Source: Kluyvera sp040932435 (GTDB taxonomy: Bacteria > Pseudomonadota > Gammaproteobacteria > Enterobacterales > Enterobacteriaceae). From it: DNA of 64,000 nt. The position numbers and the translations under genes are program-made. The notes beneath the pieces were generated by a model, which was not told the origin of the DNA, did not search any database, and was given only the letters and a program-made list of their open reading frames with translations. The DNA is taken from contig NZ_JBFQGA010000001.1 of the NCBI RefSeq assembly GCF_040932435.1, positions 674,095 through 738,094 on the forward strand, read 5' to 3'. This document shows positions 16,642 to 24,910 of this stretch, piece after piece; the stretch's first letter is position 1; the number at the start of each line of letters is the position of its first letter.

Positions 16642-17697
16642 TTACTTAGTGAAGGGGCGAAGAACCAGACCCAGAGGGCCGGTGTGGTACCAGCGGCGGT
16701 TGCCACGGCTGCGTGAGTCGCGACCAACGGCCTGCGTTAAGCGGTCAAGAATGATAGCGAGGATTACAATTCCCACGCCGCCTACGGTGGCAAGCCCCAT
16801 ATCCAGACGGCCAATACCGCGCAGTACCATCTGACCGAGACCACCGACGGCAATCATCGAGGCGATAACGACCATCGACAGCGCCAGCATCAGCGTCTGG
16901 TTGACGCCTGCCATAATGGTTGGCATCGCTAGCGGCAGCTGCACTTTAAACAGCATCTGACGCGGACTGGCGCCGAAGGAGCGCGAAGCCTCAATCAGGT
17001 CAGCTGGAACTTGGTTAATCCCCAGAATGGTCAGACGTACAATCGGCGGCAGGGCAAAGATGATGGTTACTACCACGCCTGGAACGTTACCGATACCGAA
17101 CAGCATGACGATAGGCACCAAGTACACGAACGCTGGCGTCGTCTGCATGGCATCAAGCAGAGGGCGAATAATCTTCGCCGCTCGCGGACTGCGAGCCAGC
17201 CAGATGCCAAGCGGCAGACCAATGAGCACGCAGAATAACAATGCGGTGAGCACCAGCGCGAGGGTTACCATCGCCTGCGACCACGCACCAATAGCACCGA
17301 TAGCAATCAATGAAATCAGGGTGGCCACACCCATGCCTAAGCCGGAAATTTGCCAAGCGATCAGGGCAAATATCAAAATGGCTACCGGGGCTGGCATTCC
17401 AAGCAACAGCTGCTGGAATGCGCTGAGGATGTAGTCGATGGGAACGCGGATCCCTTGGAATAGCGGTCGGAAGTGGGTAACCACCCAGTCGATCCCGTTT
17501 GTGACCCAACCATCGAGCGGGATCAGCGTCTTATGAAACGGATCCATAATATTGAAGTGTTCCGCCTGCGGCGCGGGCGCGCTGTGCAGCCAATCGGCGC
17601 TGCTGCTGGCAGGCGCAGATGAACCCCATGCGTCGGCGGAGTTTGCCGCACTGTCTGCGGCCGGTGTGGTATCCCACGGATTTGCTTGATCAGTCAT
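16642..17697 (-). CDS. proW: Glycine betaine ABC transporter permease ProW
   Basis: Inner membrane channel of ProU, 351 residues. It has the unusual hydrophilic periplasmic N-terminal extension of ProW (about 100 residues, Ala/Ser-rich at the start) and then the permease domain with the EAA loop EASRSFGASPRQMLFKVQLPLA. Its ATG overlaps the end of proV by 8 bp, indicating translational coupling. Confidence 0.97.
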   Translation of the reverse strand: MTDQANPWDTTPAADSAANSADAWGSSAPASSSADWLHSAPAPQAEHFNIMDPFHKTLIPLDGWVTNGIDWVVTHFRPLFQGIRVPIDYILSAFQQLLLGMPAPVAILIFALIAWQISGLGMGVATLISLIAIGAIGAWSQAMVTLALVLTALLFCVLIGLPLGIWLARSPRAAKIIRPLLDAMQTTPAFVYLVPIVMLFGIGNVPGVVVTIIFALPPIVRLTILGINQVPADLIEASRSFGASPRQMLFKVQLPLAMPTIMAGVNQTLMLALSMVVIASMIAVGGLGQMVLRGIGRLDMGLATVGGVGIVILAIILDRLTQAVGRDSRSRGNRRWYHTGPLGLVLRPFTK

Positions 17698-18892
17698 TGT
17701 TTACCCCCTCGCGATCTAATGCCTGTAACAGCATTCTTTTTGAAATAACGCCGACGTACTGCTGTTCTTCTCCAACAACCGGTACGGCGCAGGGGGCGTG
17801 GCCCACCTGAGAGAGCAATTCGCTGAGTGGGGTTTGTGCATCAACGGCCACCGGCTCACTAATGAGCGCAGCCTCGATTCCCTGATTCGCCTTCAGCGCG
17901 TCTTTGAGTGAATCAATGGAAACGATGCCGACAAATTTATTACCGCGTTCGATGACATAACCGTATTCACGATCATCATCCTGTAATAATTTTAATGCCG
18001 AGCGAGGGCCAAATCCTGGCGCTTTTCGGATCAGCGCATCGGGATTACGACGAGCAATATCTTTGGCACTAAATACCTGACTAATATCTACGCCGCGGAA
18101 GAAGGTCCGAACATAATCATTAGCTGGGTTATTCAGTATTTCATCTGGCGTACCTACCTGCACCACTTCGCCATTTTGCATAATGGCAATTCTGTCGCCG
18201 ATTCGCATGGCTTCATCGAGATCGTGGGAAATAAATACGACGGTGCGCTGATGTTTAGCCTGTAATTTGACAAGCTCATCTTGCATCTCGGTACGAATTA
18301 ATGGGTCGAGCGCCGAGAAGGCTTCATCCATTAATAGAATATCCGGGTTAATGGCCAGAGCACGGGCAAGGCCGACGCGCTGACGCATCCCGCCGGAGAG
18401 TTCATCCGGGTAGGCGTGGGCATAATTCTCAAGGCCGACCTGGCGCAACGCATCCAGCGCCTTGGCCTGACGTTCCTGCGCGGGCACGCCGGCGAGGTCC
18501 ATACCAAAGGCGGTATTATCCAGTACGCTCATATGTGGCATTAGCGCGAACGACTGGAAGACCATCGCAATCTTTTTGCGGCGAACATCGCGAAGTTCGG
18601 CGTCGGATATTTTAGCAATATCAACACCGTCAATGAGAACCTGACCGCGAGTGGGTTCAATCAGACGATTGAGAAGGCGTACCATGGTGGATTTGCCTGA
18701 GCCGGATAACCCCATGATGACAAATATCTCGCCTTCTTCAATGGCCAGACTGGCGTCTTTTACGCCAAGTGATAACCCTGTTTTATCGAGAATTTGTTCT
18801 TTATTTAAACCCTTCTCGATATATTTAAATGCTCGCTGTGGATTCTCGCCAAATATTTTATATAAATTCTTAATTTCTAATTTAACTGCCAT
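17690..18892 (-). CDS. proV: Glycine betaine ABC transporter ATPase ProV
   Basis: ATP-hydrolysing subunit of ProU, 400 residues as in E. coli. Walker A is GLSGSGKST, the signature LSGGMRQRVGLARAL, Walker B DILLMDEAFSALD. Two C-terminal CBS domains follow (about 280-400). It is the first gene of proVWX. In E. coli H-NS binds an element inside proV to silence the operon at low osmolarity; I could not test that here. Confidence 0.98.
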   Translation of the reverse strand: MAVKLEIKNLYKIFGENPQRAFKYIEKGLNKEQILDKTGLSLGVKDASLAIEEGEIFVIMGLSGSGKSTMVRLLNRLIEPTRGQVLIDGVDIAKISDAELRDVRRKKIAMVFQSFALMPHMSVLDNTAFGMDLAGVPAQERQAKALDALRQVGLENYAHAYPDELSGGMRQRVGLARALAINPDILLMDEAFSALDPLIRTEMQDELVKLQAKHQRTVVFISHDLDEAMRIGDRIAIMQNGEVVQVGTPDEILNNPANDYVRTFFRGVDISQVFSAKDIARRNPDALIRKAPGFGPRSALKLLQDDDREYGYVIERGNKFVGIVSIDSLKDALKANQGIEAALISEPVAVDAQTPLSELLSQVGHAPCAVPVVGEEQQYVGVISKRMLLQALDREGVNND

Positions 18893-18960
18893 GCAATATG
18901 AAATTTCCCGTTTTTAGTTTATGTCGATATGCTACCTGATGAAAATAATGACCTGCATAT

Positions 18961-18988
18961 ACCCTAGCATACTGAGACGATGTGACAA
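18961..18988 (-). promoter_or_regulatory. proU promoter
   Basis: On the minus strand TTGTCA (18983-18988) and TAGGGT (18961-18966) are 16 bp apart, the same hexamers described for the osmoregulated Salmonella proU promoter. It lies 69 bp upstream of the proV start. The rest of the 410-bp gap up to 19302 is A+T-rich and holds only the terminator of the next gene. Confidence 0.85.
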
Positions 18989-19253
18989 CCCTCAATCCGT
19001 TTTCATCTGAAATATTGGACATGGAGGTGATGGTGGAATTTCCCATGATATAAGGGCTGACGGCGAATTGCGGGCGGATAATTTTTTTATAAATTTACAT
19101 ATGAAATTTTGCTGAGAGCTAAGTATTTCTATGAATATTGCTTGGAAATTCAGCTAAATCGTTTGTCAGATATTTGTATGATGATGGTGGATTCTAAAGA
19201 AATATCCCGATAAAAAACAGGGTTGCCATTTTTCGGAAATAACGGGGGAAGGG

Positions 19254-19294
19254 TATTAAAAAATGCGCCCGCAAATGGTGATTATTTGCGGGCG
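19254..19294 (-). terminator. Terminator of the AhpD-like gene
   Basis: An 11-bp perfect stem (CGCCCGCAAAT / ATTTGCGGGCG) with a seven-base loop is followed on the minus strand by a T6 run, just beyond the stop codon of the AhpD-like gene. Confidence 0.88.
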
Positions 19295-19302
19295 TTGGTG
19301 GC

Positions 19303-19734
19303 TTACATTCTCATGCCGACGGCCAGACGGTTAAAGGCATTCATTAGGCTGATGGCAAAGGTCATATCGCTGATCTGCTCGGCGCTGAAATGTGCCAGCA
19401 GCGGCTGATAAACGTGGTCTTCAGCATGCGTTTCGGCTATGTGGGTCAGGTCTTCTGCCCAGCTCAGCGCGGCACGCTCTGCATCGCTGAAGTGATTGCT
19501 CACTCGCCAACCGGCCAGCGCATCAAGCTTGGTTTGCTCAACGCCGGATTTGCGCAGCGCCTTGCTGTGCATTTCAAGACAGAATGCGCAGCCATTAATC
19601 TGCGAAACGCGTAGATACAGCAGTTCTAACAGCGTGCGCTCCAGCGAACTTTTCTCCAGCGCGATGCTGGCCTGAACCAGCCCTGCATAGACAGTTGGGC
19701 TCAGTTCACTATAGGGTTGGCGTAATGCAATCAT
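19303..19734 (-). CDS. AhpD-like carboxymuconolactone decarboxylase family protein
   Basis: A 143-residue all-helical protein of the alkylhydroperoxidase AhpD core family. The redox motif Cys49-x-x-Cys52 with His56 is present in NGCAFCLEMHSK. Such proteins act as peroxidases or disulfide reductases. It is divergent from a MocR regulator with only 86 bp between the starts, which suggests that the regulator controls it. It lies where E. coli has nrdHIEF. The physiological substrate is unknown. Confidence 0.85.
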   Translation of the reverse strand: MIALRQPYSELSPTVYAGLVQASIALEKSSLERTLLELLYLRVSQINGCAFCLEMHSKALRKSGVEQTKLDALAGWRVSNHFSDAERAALSWAEDLTHIAETHAEDHVYQPLLAHFSAEQISDMTFAISLMNAFNRLAVGMRM

Positions 19735-19772
19735 GGTGTCACTCCTCGTTCAAGATGCGACAAAAATAGCAC

Positions 19773-19822
19773 TATAATGGTCTTAAAAAGATAGCCATAT
19801 TGAGAGTAAAAAATAAGACCAT
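19773..19822. promoter_or_regulatory. Divergent promoter region with candidate MocR operator
   Basis: TATAAT (19773-19778) is the plus-strand -10. The perfect 9-bp inverted repeat ATGGTCTTA (19777-19785) and TAAGACCAT (19814-19822) overlaps that -10 and the ATG of the regulator. The arm starts are 37 bp apart. This fits autoregulation plus control of the divergent AhpD-like gene, by inference. Confidence 0.5.
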
Positions 19823-21170
19823 GAAGGTGAGAAGCGTACCGCGATACCAGCAAATAGCCCGGCAGCTTAAGGCCGCAATTGAGCAAGGGGAATTGACCTC
19901 AGGAAGACGTCTGCCTTCCAGCCGGGTCTATGCGCAGGAGCTCGGGGTTTCGAGGGTCACAGTGGAAAATGCCTACGGTGAGCTGGTCGCTCAGGGTTGG
20001 CTTGAGCGACGAGGGCAGGCTGGGACGTATGTAAGCGATCACTTAACGCTACAGCCAGTGAGTACCGAACCGCTGGGTTTTGGTGGTGAGCAGTCACAGC
20101 CGCAGCCGTTTCAACTGGGGCTTCCCGCGCTGGATCTCTTTCCTCGAGGCCTATGGGCGCGGGTCATGGGTCGCCGGCTACGTACGCAGACGCGTTTGGA
20201 TCTCGCTCTTGGCGATGTGCGTGGTGAAATGGCGCTGCGCCAAGCGCTGGTGGAGTATCTTCGCCTGTCGCGGAGCATTGAGTGCGAGGCCGAACAGGTG
20301 TTTATTACCTCGGGCTATGCCGCGTCGATGAGCCTGATTATGCAATCGCTGGGGGGACGAGGTGAAACGATGTGGGTCGAGGACCCCGGTTTCCCGCTGA
20401 TTCGCCCGGTGGTGGAACAAGAGGGCGTAACGCTCTTTCCGGTGCCGGTTGACACCGACGGCATGGACGTTGAGTGGGCGATGCAGCATGCGCCCGATGC
20501 CCGCTTTGCCTTGTTGACCCCTGCGCATCAAAGCCCGACCGGCGTTGCGCTGTCGCTTCCTCGGCGTCGCCAGCTTCTGGACTGGGCGACTCATCATCAG
20601 GCTTGGGTCATCGAAGATGACTATGACAGCGAATTTCGTTACCTCGGCAAACCGCTGCCGCCGTTGAAAAGTTTGGATGCGCCACAGCGGGTGATTTATG
20701 CCGGCACGTTCAGTAAATCGTTATTTCCAGCGCTGCGCACGGCCTGGCTGGTGGTGCCTTTGCCGCTGGTGGCGGCATTTCGTCATCAGGCGCAGCGTCT
20801 GGCCTGCCCCGTGCCGTTGCTGTGGCAGCAGACGCTGGCGGATTTTATCCGCGAAGGGCATTTCTGGCGGCACCTGAAGCAAATGCGCGTGCACTATGCG
20901 CAGCGTCGGCGCTGGCTTGAGCAAGCGCTGGTGGCGCAGGGCTTTCAGGTGGTGGAGCAGCTAGGCGGGATACAACTGCTGGTGGCCGTTGATGGTGACG
21001 ATCGGGCGATGGCGCAGCAGGCACGCCGCGCCGGGCTGGCAGTACAAGCGGTGAACGACTGGCGTATCACCCATTGCGGTCATGCTGGCCTTATTATGAG
21101 CTTTACCAATATCGCTTCGGAAAAAATAGCCCAGCAGCAGGTTGCAGCGTTAAAAGCGGCTATTAAATAA
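19821..21170 (+). CDS. MocR/PdxR-type GntR-family transcription regulator
   Basis: Fusion of an N-terminal GntR winged helix (about 1-70) to a fold-type I aminotransferase-like domain, 449 residues from the ATG at 19821. The PLP lysine is in YAGTFSKSLFPALR and the PLP-binding region around EDDYDSEFRY is conserved. Such regulators use PLP or a PLP adduct as effector. An in-frame TTG at 19800 is possible, but the ATG is better placed relative to the -10. The divergent AhpD-like gene is the likely target. Confidence 0.9.
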   Translation: MKVRSVPRYQQIARQLKAAIEQGELTSGRRLPSSRVYAQELGVSRVTVENAYGELVAQGWLERRGQAGTYVSDHLTLQPVSTEPLGFGGEQSQPQPFQLGLPALDLFPRGLWARVMGRRLRTQTRLDLALGDVRGEMALRQALVEYLRLSRSIECEAEQVFITSGYAASMSLIMQSLGGRGETMWVEDPGFPLIRPVVEQEGVTLFPVPVDTDGMDVEWAMQHAPDARFALLTPAHQSPTGVALSLPRRRQLLDWATHHQAWVIEDDYDSEFRYLGKPLPPLKSLDAPQRVIYAGTFSKSLFPALRTAWLVVPLPLVAAFRHQAQRLACPVPLLWQQTLADFIREGHFWRHLKQMRVHYAQRRRWLEQALVAQGFQVVEQLGGIQLLVAVDGDDRAMAQQARRAGLAVQAVNDWRITHCGHAGLIMSFTNIASEKIAQQQVAALKAAIK

Positions 21171-21201
21171 AAGCCCCGGATTATCAGGGATAATCCGGGG
21201 C
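21165..21201 (-). terminator. ygaM terminator (possibly bidirectional)
   Basis: A 13-bp near-perfect stem (GCCCCGGATTATC / ATAATCCGGGGC) lies between the convergent MocR and ygaM genes. On the minus strand it is followed by TTTTATTT, fitting ygaM; the plus strand lacks an immediate T run. Confidence 0.8.
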
Positions 21202-21237
21202 AGACGCGTTTTTATTATCGACATCATTGTGGTTATA

Positions 21238-21564
21238 TTATCGGCGACAGCCCAATAATATGCCAACAAATATCCCCACCGCCGCGGCAGCGCTCACACT
21301 TTGCCACGGTTTATCGTGAATATAGCTATCTGCCGTGTCGGCAACATCACGGACGCTTTGCTGTAGGCGGCTGCGTCCATGAATCCTTGCGCGGGTCTCG
21401 CTTAGCAATGATTTTGCTTTGCGGCGCGCCTCCTCGACTTCATCTTTATTATCGCTAGCCCAGCTCTTGAGAATACCTTCGAGACTGTCAGCTAATTGGC
21501 TGACATCATTATGAATATCCTGCGCCTCTTCATCTGCATCATTGCGGTTAAATGGCTTTATCAT
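21238..21564 (-). CDS. ygaM: DUF883 family membrane-anchored protein YgaM
   Basis: A 108-residue protein with a charged helical N-terminal part and one C-terminal transmembrane helix (about 88-105), the ElaB/YgaM/YqjD layout. Relatives are inner-membrane anchors that bind ribosomes in stationary phase. The sequence QDIHNDVSQLADSLE matches E. coli YgaM closely, and ygaC follows as in E. coli. Confidence 0.93.
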   Translation of the reverse strand: MIKPFNRNDADEEAQDIHNDVSQLADSLEGILKSWASDNKDEVEEARRKAKSLLSETRARIHGRSRLQQSVRDVADTADSYIHDKPWQSVSAAAAVGIFVGILLGCRR

Positions 21565-21714
21565 TACGGTCTCCCCGAAATTTGATTGAACCTTAAGTGT
21601 AGGGCATCCGGCATAAATTGCCGTGAATTAGCTTGTTTCTGGAATTATCTGAAAGCTAGGCGAATACTGATTACGGTAAGGTGGCGATGCAGTAAAAGAT
21701 GACGAGGATAAAAT

Positions 21715-22059
21715 ATGTATTTACGACCTGATGAGGTGGCGCGCGTTCTTGAAAAAGCGGGCTTTACCATGGATGCGGTAACAACAAAAGCTTACGGCTA
21801 TCGCCGTGGCGAAGATTATGTGTACGTTAACCGGGAAGCGAGAATGGGGCGCACGGCGCTAATCATTCATCCGGTGCTAAAAGAGCGCAGTTTAAAATTT
21901 TCCGAGCCGGCTTCCGATATTAAAGCTTGCGATCACTACGAGCAGTTTCCGCTGTACTTGGGTGGCATGGTTGAACAGCATTACGGTATTCCGCATGGCT
22001 TTAGTTCACGCATGGCGCTAGAGCGCTTTTTAGATGGACTATTTGGCGAGAGCGCATAA
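21715..22059 (+). CDS. ygaC: DUF2002 family protein YgaC
   Basis: Cytoplasmic protein of 114 residues, the same length as E. coli YgaC, with the conserved stretches YLRPDEVARVLEKAGFT and YGYRRGEDYVYVNREARMGR. Function unknown; the E. coli gene is reported as Fur-regulated. It lies divergent from ygaM and convergent with alaE. Confidence 0.93.
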   Translation: MYLRPDEVARVLEKAGFTMDAVTTKAYGYRRGEDYVYVNREARMGRTALIIHPVLKERSLKFSEPASDIKACDHYEQFPLYLGGMVEQHYGIPHGFSSRMALERFLDGLFGESA

Positions 22060-22060
22060 A

Positions 22061-22087
22061 TAAAAGACTGGCTTAGCCAGTCTTTTA
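22061..22087. terminator. Bidirectional terminator between ygaC and alaE
   Basis: Stem TAAAAGACTGGC / GCCAGTCTTTTA with a three-base loop, A-rich on one side and T-rich on the other, between two convergent genes. Confidence 0.88.
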
Positions 22088-22119
22088 TATTCGTTAACCT
22101 AGGGTAAATCTCACCGCTG

Positions 22120-22569
22120 TCAGGCTTTCGCCTGCGCATACTGTTCGACACGGAACAGGCGACGACAAAAATCGAGGAAGTAACCATAAGCTGCGCCCAT
22201 CACCAGTGAGATGACGGCGTTAGAACTGACTGCTGCCGCGATTTGGTGCCAGTCAGCACCGACGCTCAGCAAAATCAGCACGTACACCGGCGACTGGAAG
22301 GTAATGTACGCAATCGGGTCTGCCACTCTCTTCATCCAACCCGCCGGGGTAATCCGCGCCGCTTGTCGCATAATAAAGTCGCGATACATTCCGTATGGCC
22401 AAGCAATAATAATGTTGACCGGGATGGCAACTAGGCGCGATGAAAGTGACTGTTCAAAGGTCATTCCTGAGAGAAAAATTTCAATCATCATGTTCACGAC
22501 GGAACAGTAGACCACCATGGCAAAAGTGTCTGCTGCCGCATGACGCAGGCGTGACTGCGCAGAGAACAT
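22120..22569 (-). CDS. alaE: L-alanine exporter AlaE
   Basis: Inner membrane protein of 149 residues with four hydrophobic helices that exports L-alanine and prevents toxic accumulation from dipeptides. The sequence matches E. coli AlaE (YgaW) throughout, including AVSSNAVISLVMGAAYGYFLDFCRR. In E. coli stpA comes next; here 478 bp of A+T-rich sequence with no recognisable gene separates it from the YodC-like gene. Confidence 0.95.
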   Translation of the reverse strand: MFSAQSRLRHAAADTFAMVVYCSVVNMMIEIFLSGMTFEQSLSSRLVAIPVNIIIAWPYGMYRDFIMRQAARITPAGWMKRVADPIAYITFQSPVYVLILLSVGADWHQIAAAVSSNAVISLVMGAAYGYFLDFCRRLFRVEQYAQAKA

Positions 22570-23047
22570 CGGTATGCTCCTCGAAAAATGAACGGTTAAT
22601 TCAGAGATAAAACGTGTTTTTTGGCGTTTTGGTTTGCTTTATTTGACGGGTATAGGTTATCCAACTGCAATAAAACAAACAACTAGCGATTAATTTTTAT
22701 TTAATGCGTTTTCGTCGATAAAATGCTCTGTTTGTGAATGGTTGTTTGGTGTGGCGCTATTTTTGTTTTTGCTGTTGTTTTTTCATATATAAATCATATG
22801 GTTGCTTGTCATCTATTAACTGCGAAAAAAGAGGCGAGGGCGTGAGGATTTCTACTGAACGGGGAGGGTGGTGTTTTTGTTGTGATTTGAATCACGTTTG
22901 GCTTTTTTGTCCGAGATTTTGCCAGTTTATTGGAATTTAATTCTGATTTGTTTCATTTGAAATTATGCGTTATTTCTGGGTAATCATTCACTATGAGGAC
23001 CAGAAGGAACGGAATTTTGCGGTGAGCTGCGCCCACCGCTGGAAAAA
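22570..23047. other. A+T-rich gene-free interval upstream of alaE
   Basis: No open frame here resembles a known protein and stpA, expected here from E. coli synteny, is absent. It contains TGTGATTTGAATCACG (22881-22896), a good match to the CRP half-sites TGTGA-N6-TCACA, but about 312 bp from the alaE start. T-rich runs and ATATATAAATCATATG suggest curved DNA of the kind H-NS binds. Confidence 0.6.
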
Positions 23048-23227
23048 TCAGCAGACGCCGAAATCACCCTCTTCTTTATACGGTGCAACGTCGCTGTTCT
23101 TTAAGGTGTACTGCTTGCCGCTTTCATCGCTGGCTTGCACGGCCACAATGCTCTCTTCGTGCGCTTCAATAACCTTTAATTTTGGTCCGCCCATTTTGGA
23201 TTGAACGAGATCGCCAGGTGTAAACAT
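23048..23227 (-). CDS. YodC-like small protein (DUF2158)
   Basis: A 59-residue protein with the DUF2158 signature GDLVQSKMGGPKLKV near its N terminus, related to E. coli YodC. The ATG at 23227 is preceded by AAGGAG at seven bases; a GTG one codon upstream is too close. Predicted as a small beta-barrel. Function unknown. It occupies the slot next to ygaP where E. coli has stpA. Confidence 0.8.
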   Translation of the reverse strand: MFTPGDLVQSKMGGPKLKVIEAHEESIVAVQASDESGKQYTLKNSDVAPYKEEGDFGVC

Positions 23228-23293
23228 CACGGTGCTCCTTTGTTATTCACTGTCATTAATACACGCGTCAGCGATGGCCTACGCGAGAAGTCA

Positions 23294-23815
23294 TTAGCGC
23301 CGGTTCCATGGCATCACGGCAAGCAGCCGCGCCATACCGCAAAAACCGGTCACGCCAGCAAAGGTTAATCCTGCACCTACAAATGCGCTTAACAAGAAGA
23401 AAGCACTTGAGATGCCGTAACCGAGAACGACGCCCAGTAAAATTAGCACGCCTGCAGCAATCTGTACCTGGCGCATTAGAGGTAAGGGCTGCGATTTGTC
23501 CTCCACCGTTGCAAGACCCGCCTGCCGCCAAGCGTCTATTCCGCCTTCGACAATTTTCACCTGCGCGGGCGCTGCAGCGGTAATCAGCCGGGATAAATTA
23601 TTGCGCGTTCGGTTGCCTGACTGGCAGTGAAAAATCACCACATCGTTGGCGGTTGTTTGCAATGTTGTCCCTTGTTCCAGTGAAGCGAGTGGGTACAACT
23701 GGGCAGCGGGGATGTGCTCGCGTGCGTATTCATCGGCATCGCGAATATCGATAAGGCGGGCGCCCTGCTCAATCAGCACAAGCGCCGTGGCAGGCGAGAT
23801 GTTTTCTGCGGTCAT
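23294..23815 (-). CDS. ygaP: Membrane-anchored rhodanese YgaP
   Basis: Sulfurtransferase with an N-terminal rhodanese domain (about 1-108; catalytic Cys64 in FHCQSGNRT) and two C-terminal transmembrane helices (DUF2892, about 115-160). It has 173 residues against 174 in E. coli. In E. coli it is co-transcribed with the repressor gene ygaV, which is not present here. Confidence 0.95.
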   Translation of the reverse strand: MTAENISPATALVLIEQGARLIDIRDADEYAREHIPAAQLYPLASLEQGTTLQTTANDVVIFHCQSGNRTRNNLSRLITAAAPAQVKIVEGGIDAWRQAGLATVEDKSQPLPLMRQVQIAAGVLILLGVVLGYGISSAFFLLSAFVGAGLTFAGVTGFCGMARLLAVMPWNRR

Positions 23816-23887
23816 TAGGTTTCTCTCAAGGGCAGTCGGTTTTTTATGGTGGCGACTGCCTACTTTACCCTGTCATTTTTAATGACG

Positions 23888-24898
23888 CTAATTAACCGGC
23901 GGTTGGGCGTGCAGGATCCGACTTGCTTCGTCAGGGGTCAGCGGATAATCAAAGAAGCGGCGATAAAATTCCTGTGTCACCTTCACCATTTCGACGCCGG
24001 GGAAGTCCTCTGGGTGCAGCAGCTGTGCTGCCCACTGGATCTGCAATGCGCTTTCGGTGCCGTAGCGATCCCATGGGAAGACGCCCGCAGGGTTTTGCAC
24101 CACCTTGCCATTTTTTACCGCGTTGAGACCGGAAAATAACTGCGCATACGGCGAGTCCGCAAGCGTGCCGCAGTTGGCGCCTAAGATAATGATATCTGGC
24201 TGCCAGGCTAGTACCCGCTCTGGTGATACCTCTTTCATATTGCCTTTAATCTCGGCCGCTGCGTTTTTGCCGCCGGCGAGGGTTATCCAGGTGTCAATCA
24301 GCGTCTGGCTACCGTCGACCTTCAGCGGTTTTAGCGATTGAATGTGCAGTACGCTGGGGCGTTGCACGGCGGTTAGCCGCTGTGTTTTCTGCAAGACGGC
24401 GTCCAGCGTCGTTTGCAAATAGTGGTTATAGTCTTTCGCGCGTGCGCGTGCATCCGTGGTGCCCAGCGTTTCAGCTGTCGTGGTGACGGATTTCATCAAC
24501 GTCGGATAATCGGTAAAGGCCATTTCAAGCGTCGGCAAACCGGCCTGACGGTAGCTCTGCGCTTTATCGTTGCCCTTTGAGGTAAACACCACATCTACCC
24601 GTCTTGCGAGCAAACTTTCTGGGTTGAAGGCGGTTCCGCGAACCTGTAGCGCCTGATTTAAGGTCGGGGCAATTTTAAACATCCACGGCTGGCTCTGCGG
24701 ATGGTTGACGGTGGCGACAATTTTATTGCCCGCACCCAGCGTCATCAGCACCGAATGGTGCGCAAACCAACCGTCGGCGATGGCGTTCACTTGGTCGGGA
24801 ACGGTAACGGTATGGCCGGCATCATCCACCACCTGGCGCGCGGCCAGGGTGGGGAAGGCCAGCCATGCGCATAACAACCACGCATGGCGACGTTTCAT
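23888..24898 (-). CDS. Periplasmic iron-complex-type ABC binding protein
   Basis: A 336-residue cluster-A-III (FecB/BtuF/FhuD-like) binding protein with a signal peptide (MKRRHAWLLCAWLAFPTLAA) and two lobes, the second starting near SVLHIQSLKPL. It starts 12 bp after the TonB receptor gene and follows AAGGAAA, so the two form an operon and should handle the same ligand. No permease or ATPase is linked directly; the nearest are chuU/hmuV. Ligand unknown. Confidence 0.82.
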   Translation of the reverse strand: MKRRHAWLLCAWLAFPTLAARQVVDDAGHTVTVPDQVNAIADGWFAHHSVLMTLGAGNKIVATVNHPQSQPWMFKIAPTLNQALQVRGTAFNPESLLARRVDVVFTSKGNDKAQSYRQAGLPTLEMAFTDYPTLMKSVTTTAETLGTTDARARAKDYNHYLQTTLDAVLQKTQRLTAVQRPSVLHIQSLKPLKVDGSQTLIDTWITLAGGKNAAAEIKGNMKEVSPERVLAWQPDIIILGANCGTLADSPYAQLFSGLNAVKNGKVVQNPAGVFPWDRYGTESALQIQWAAQLLHPEDFPGVEMVKVTQEFYRRFFDYPLTPDEASRILHAQPPVN

Positions 24899-24910
24899 CG
24901 ATAAGTTTCC

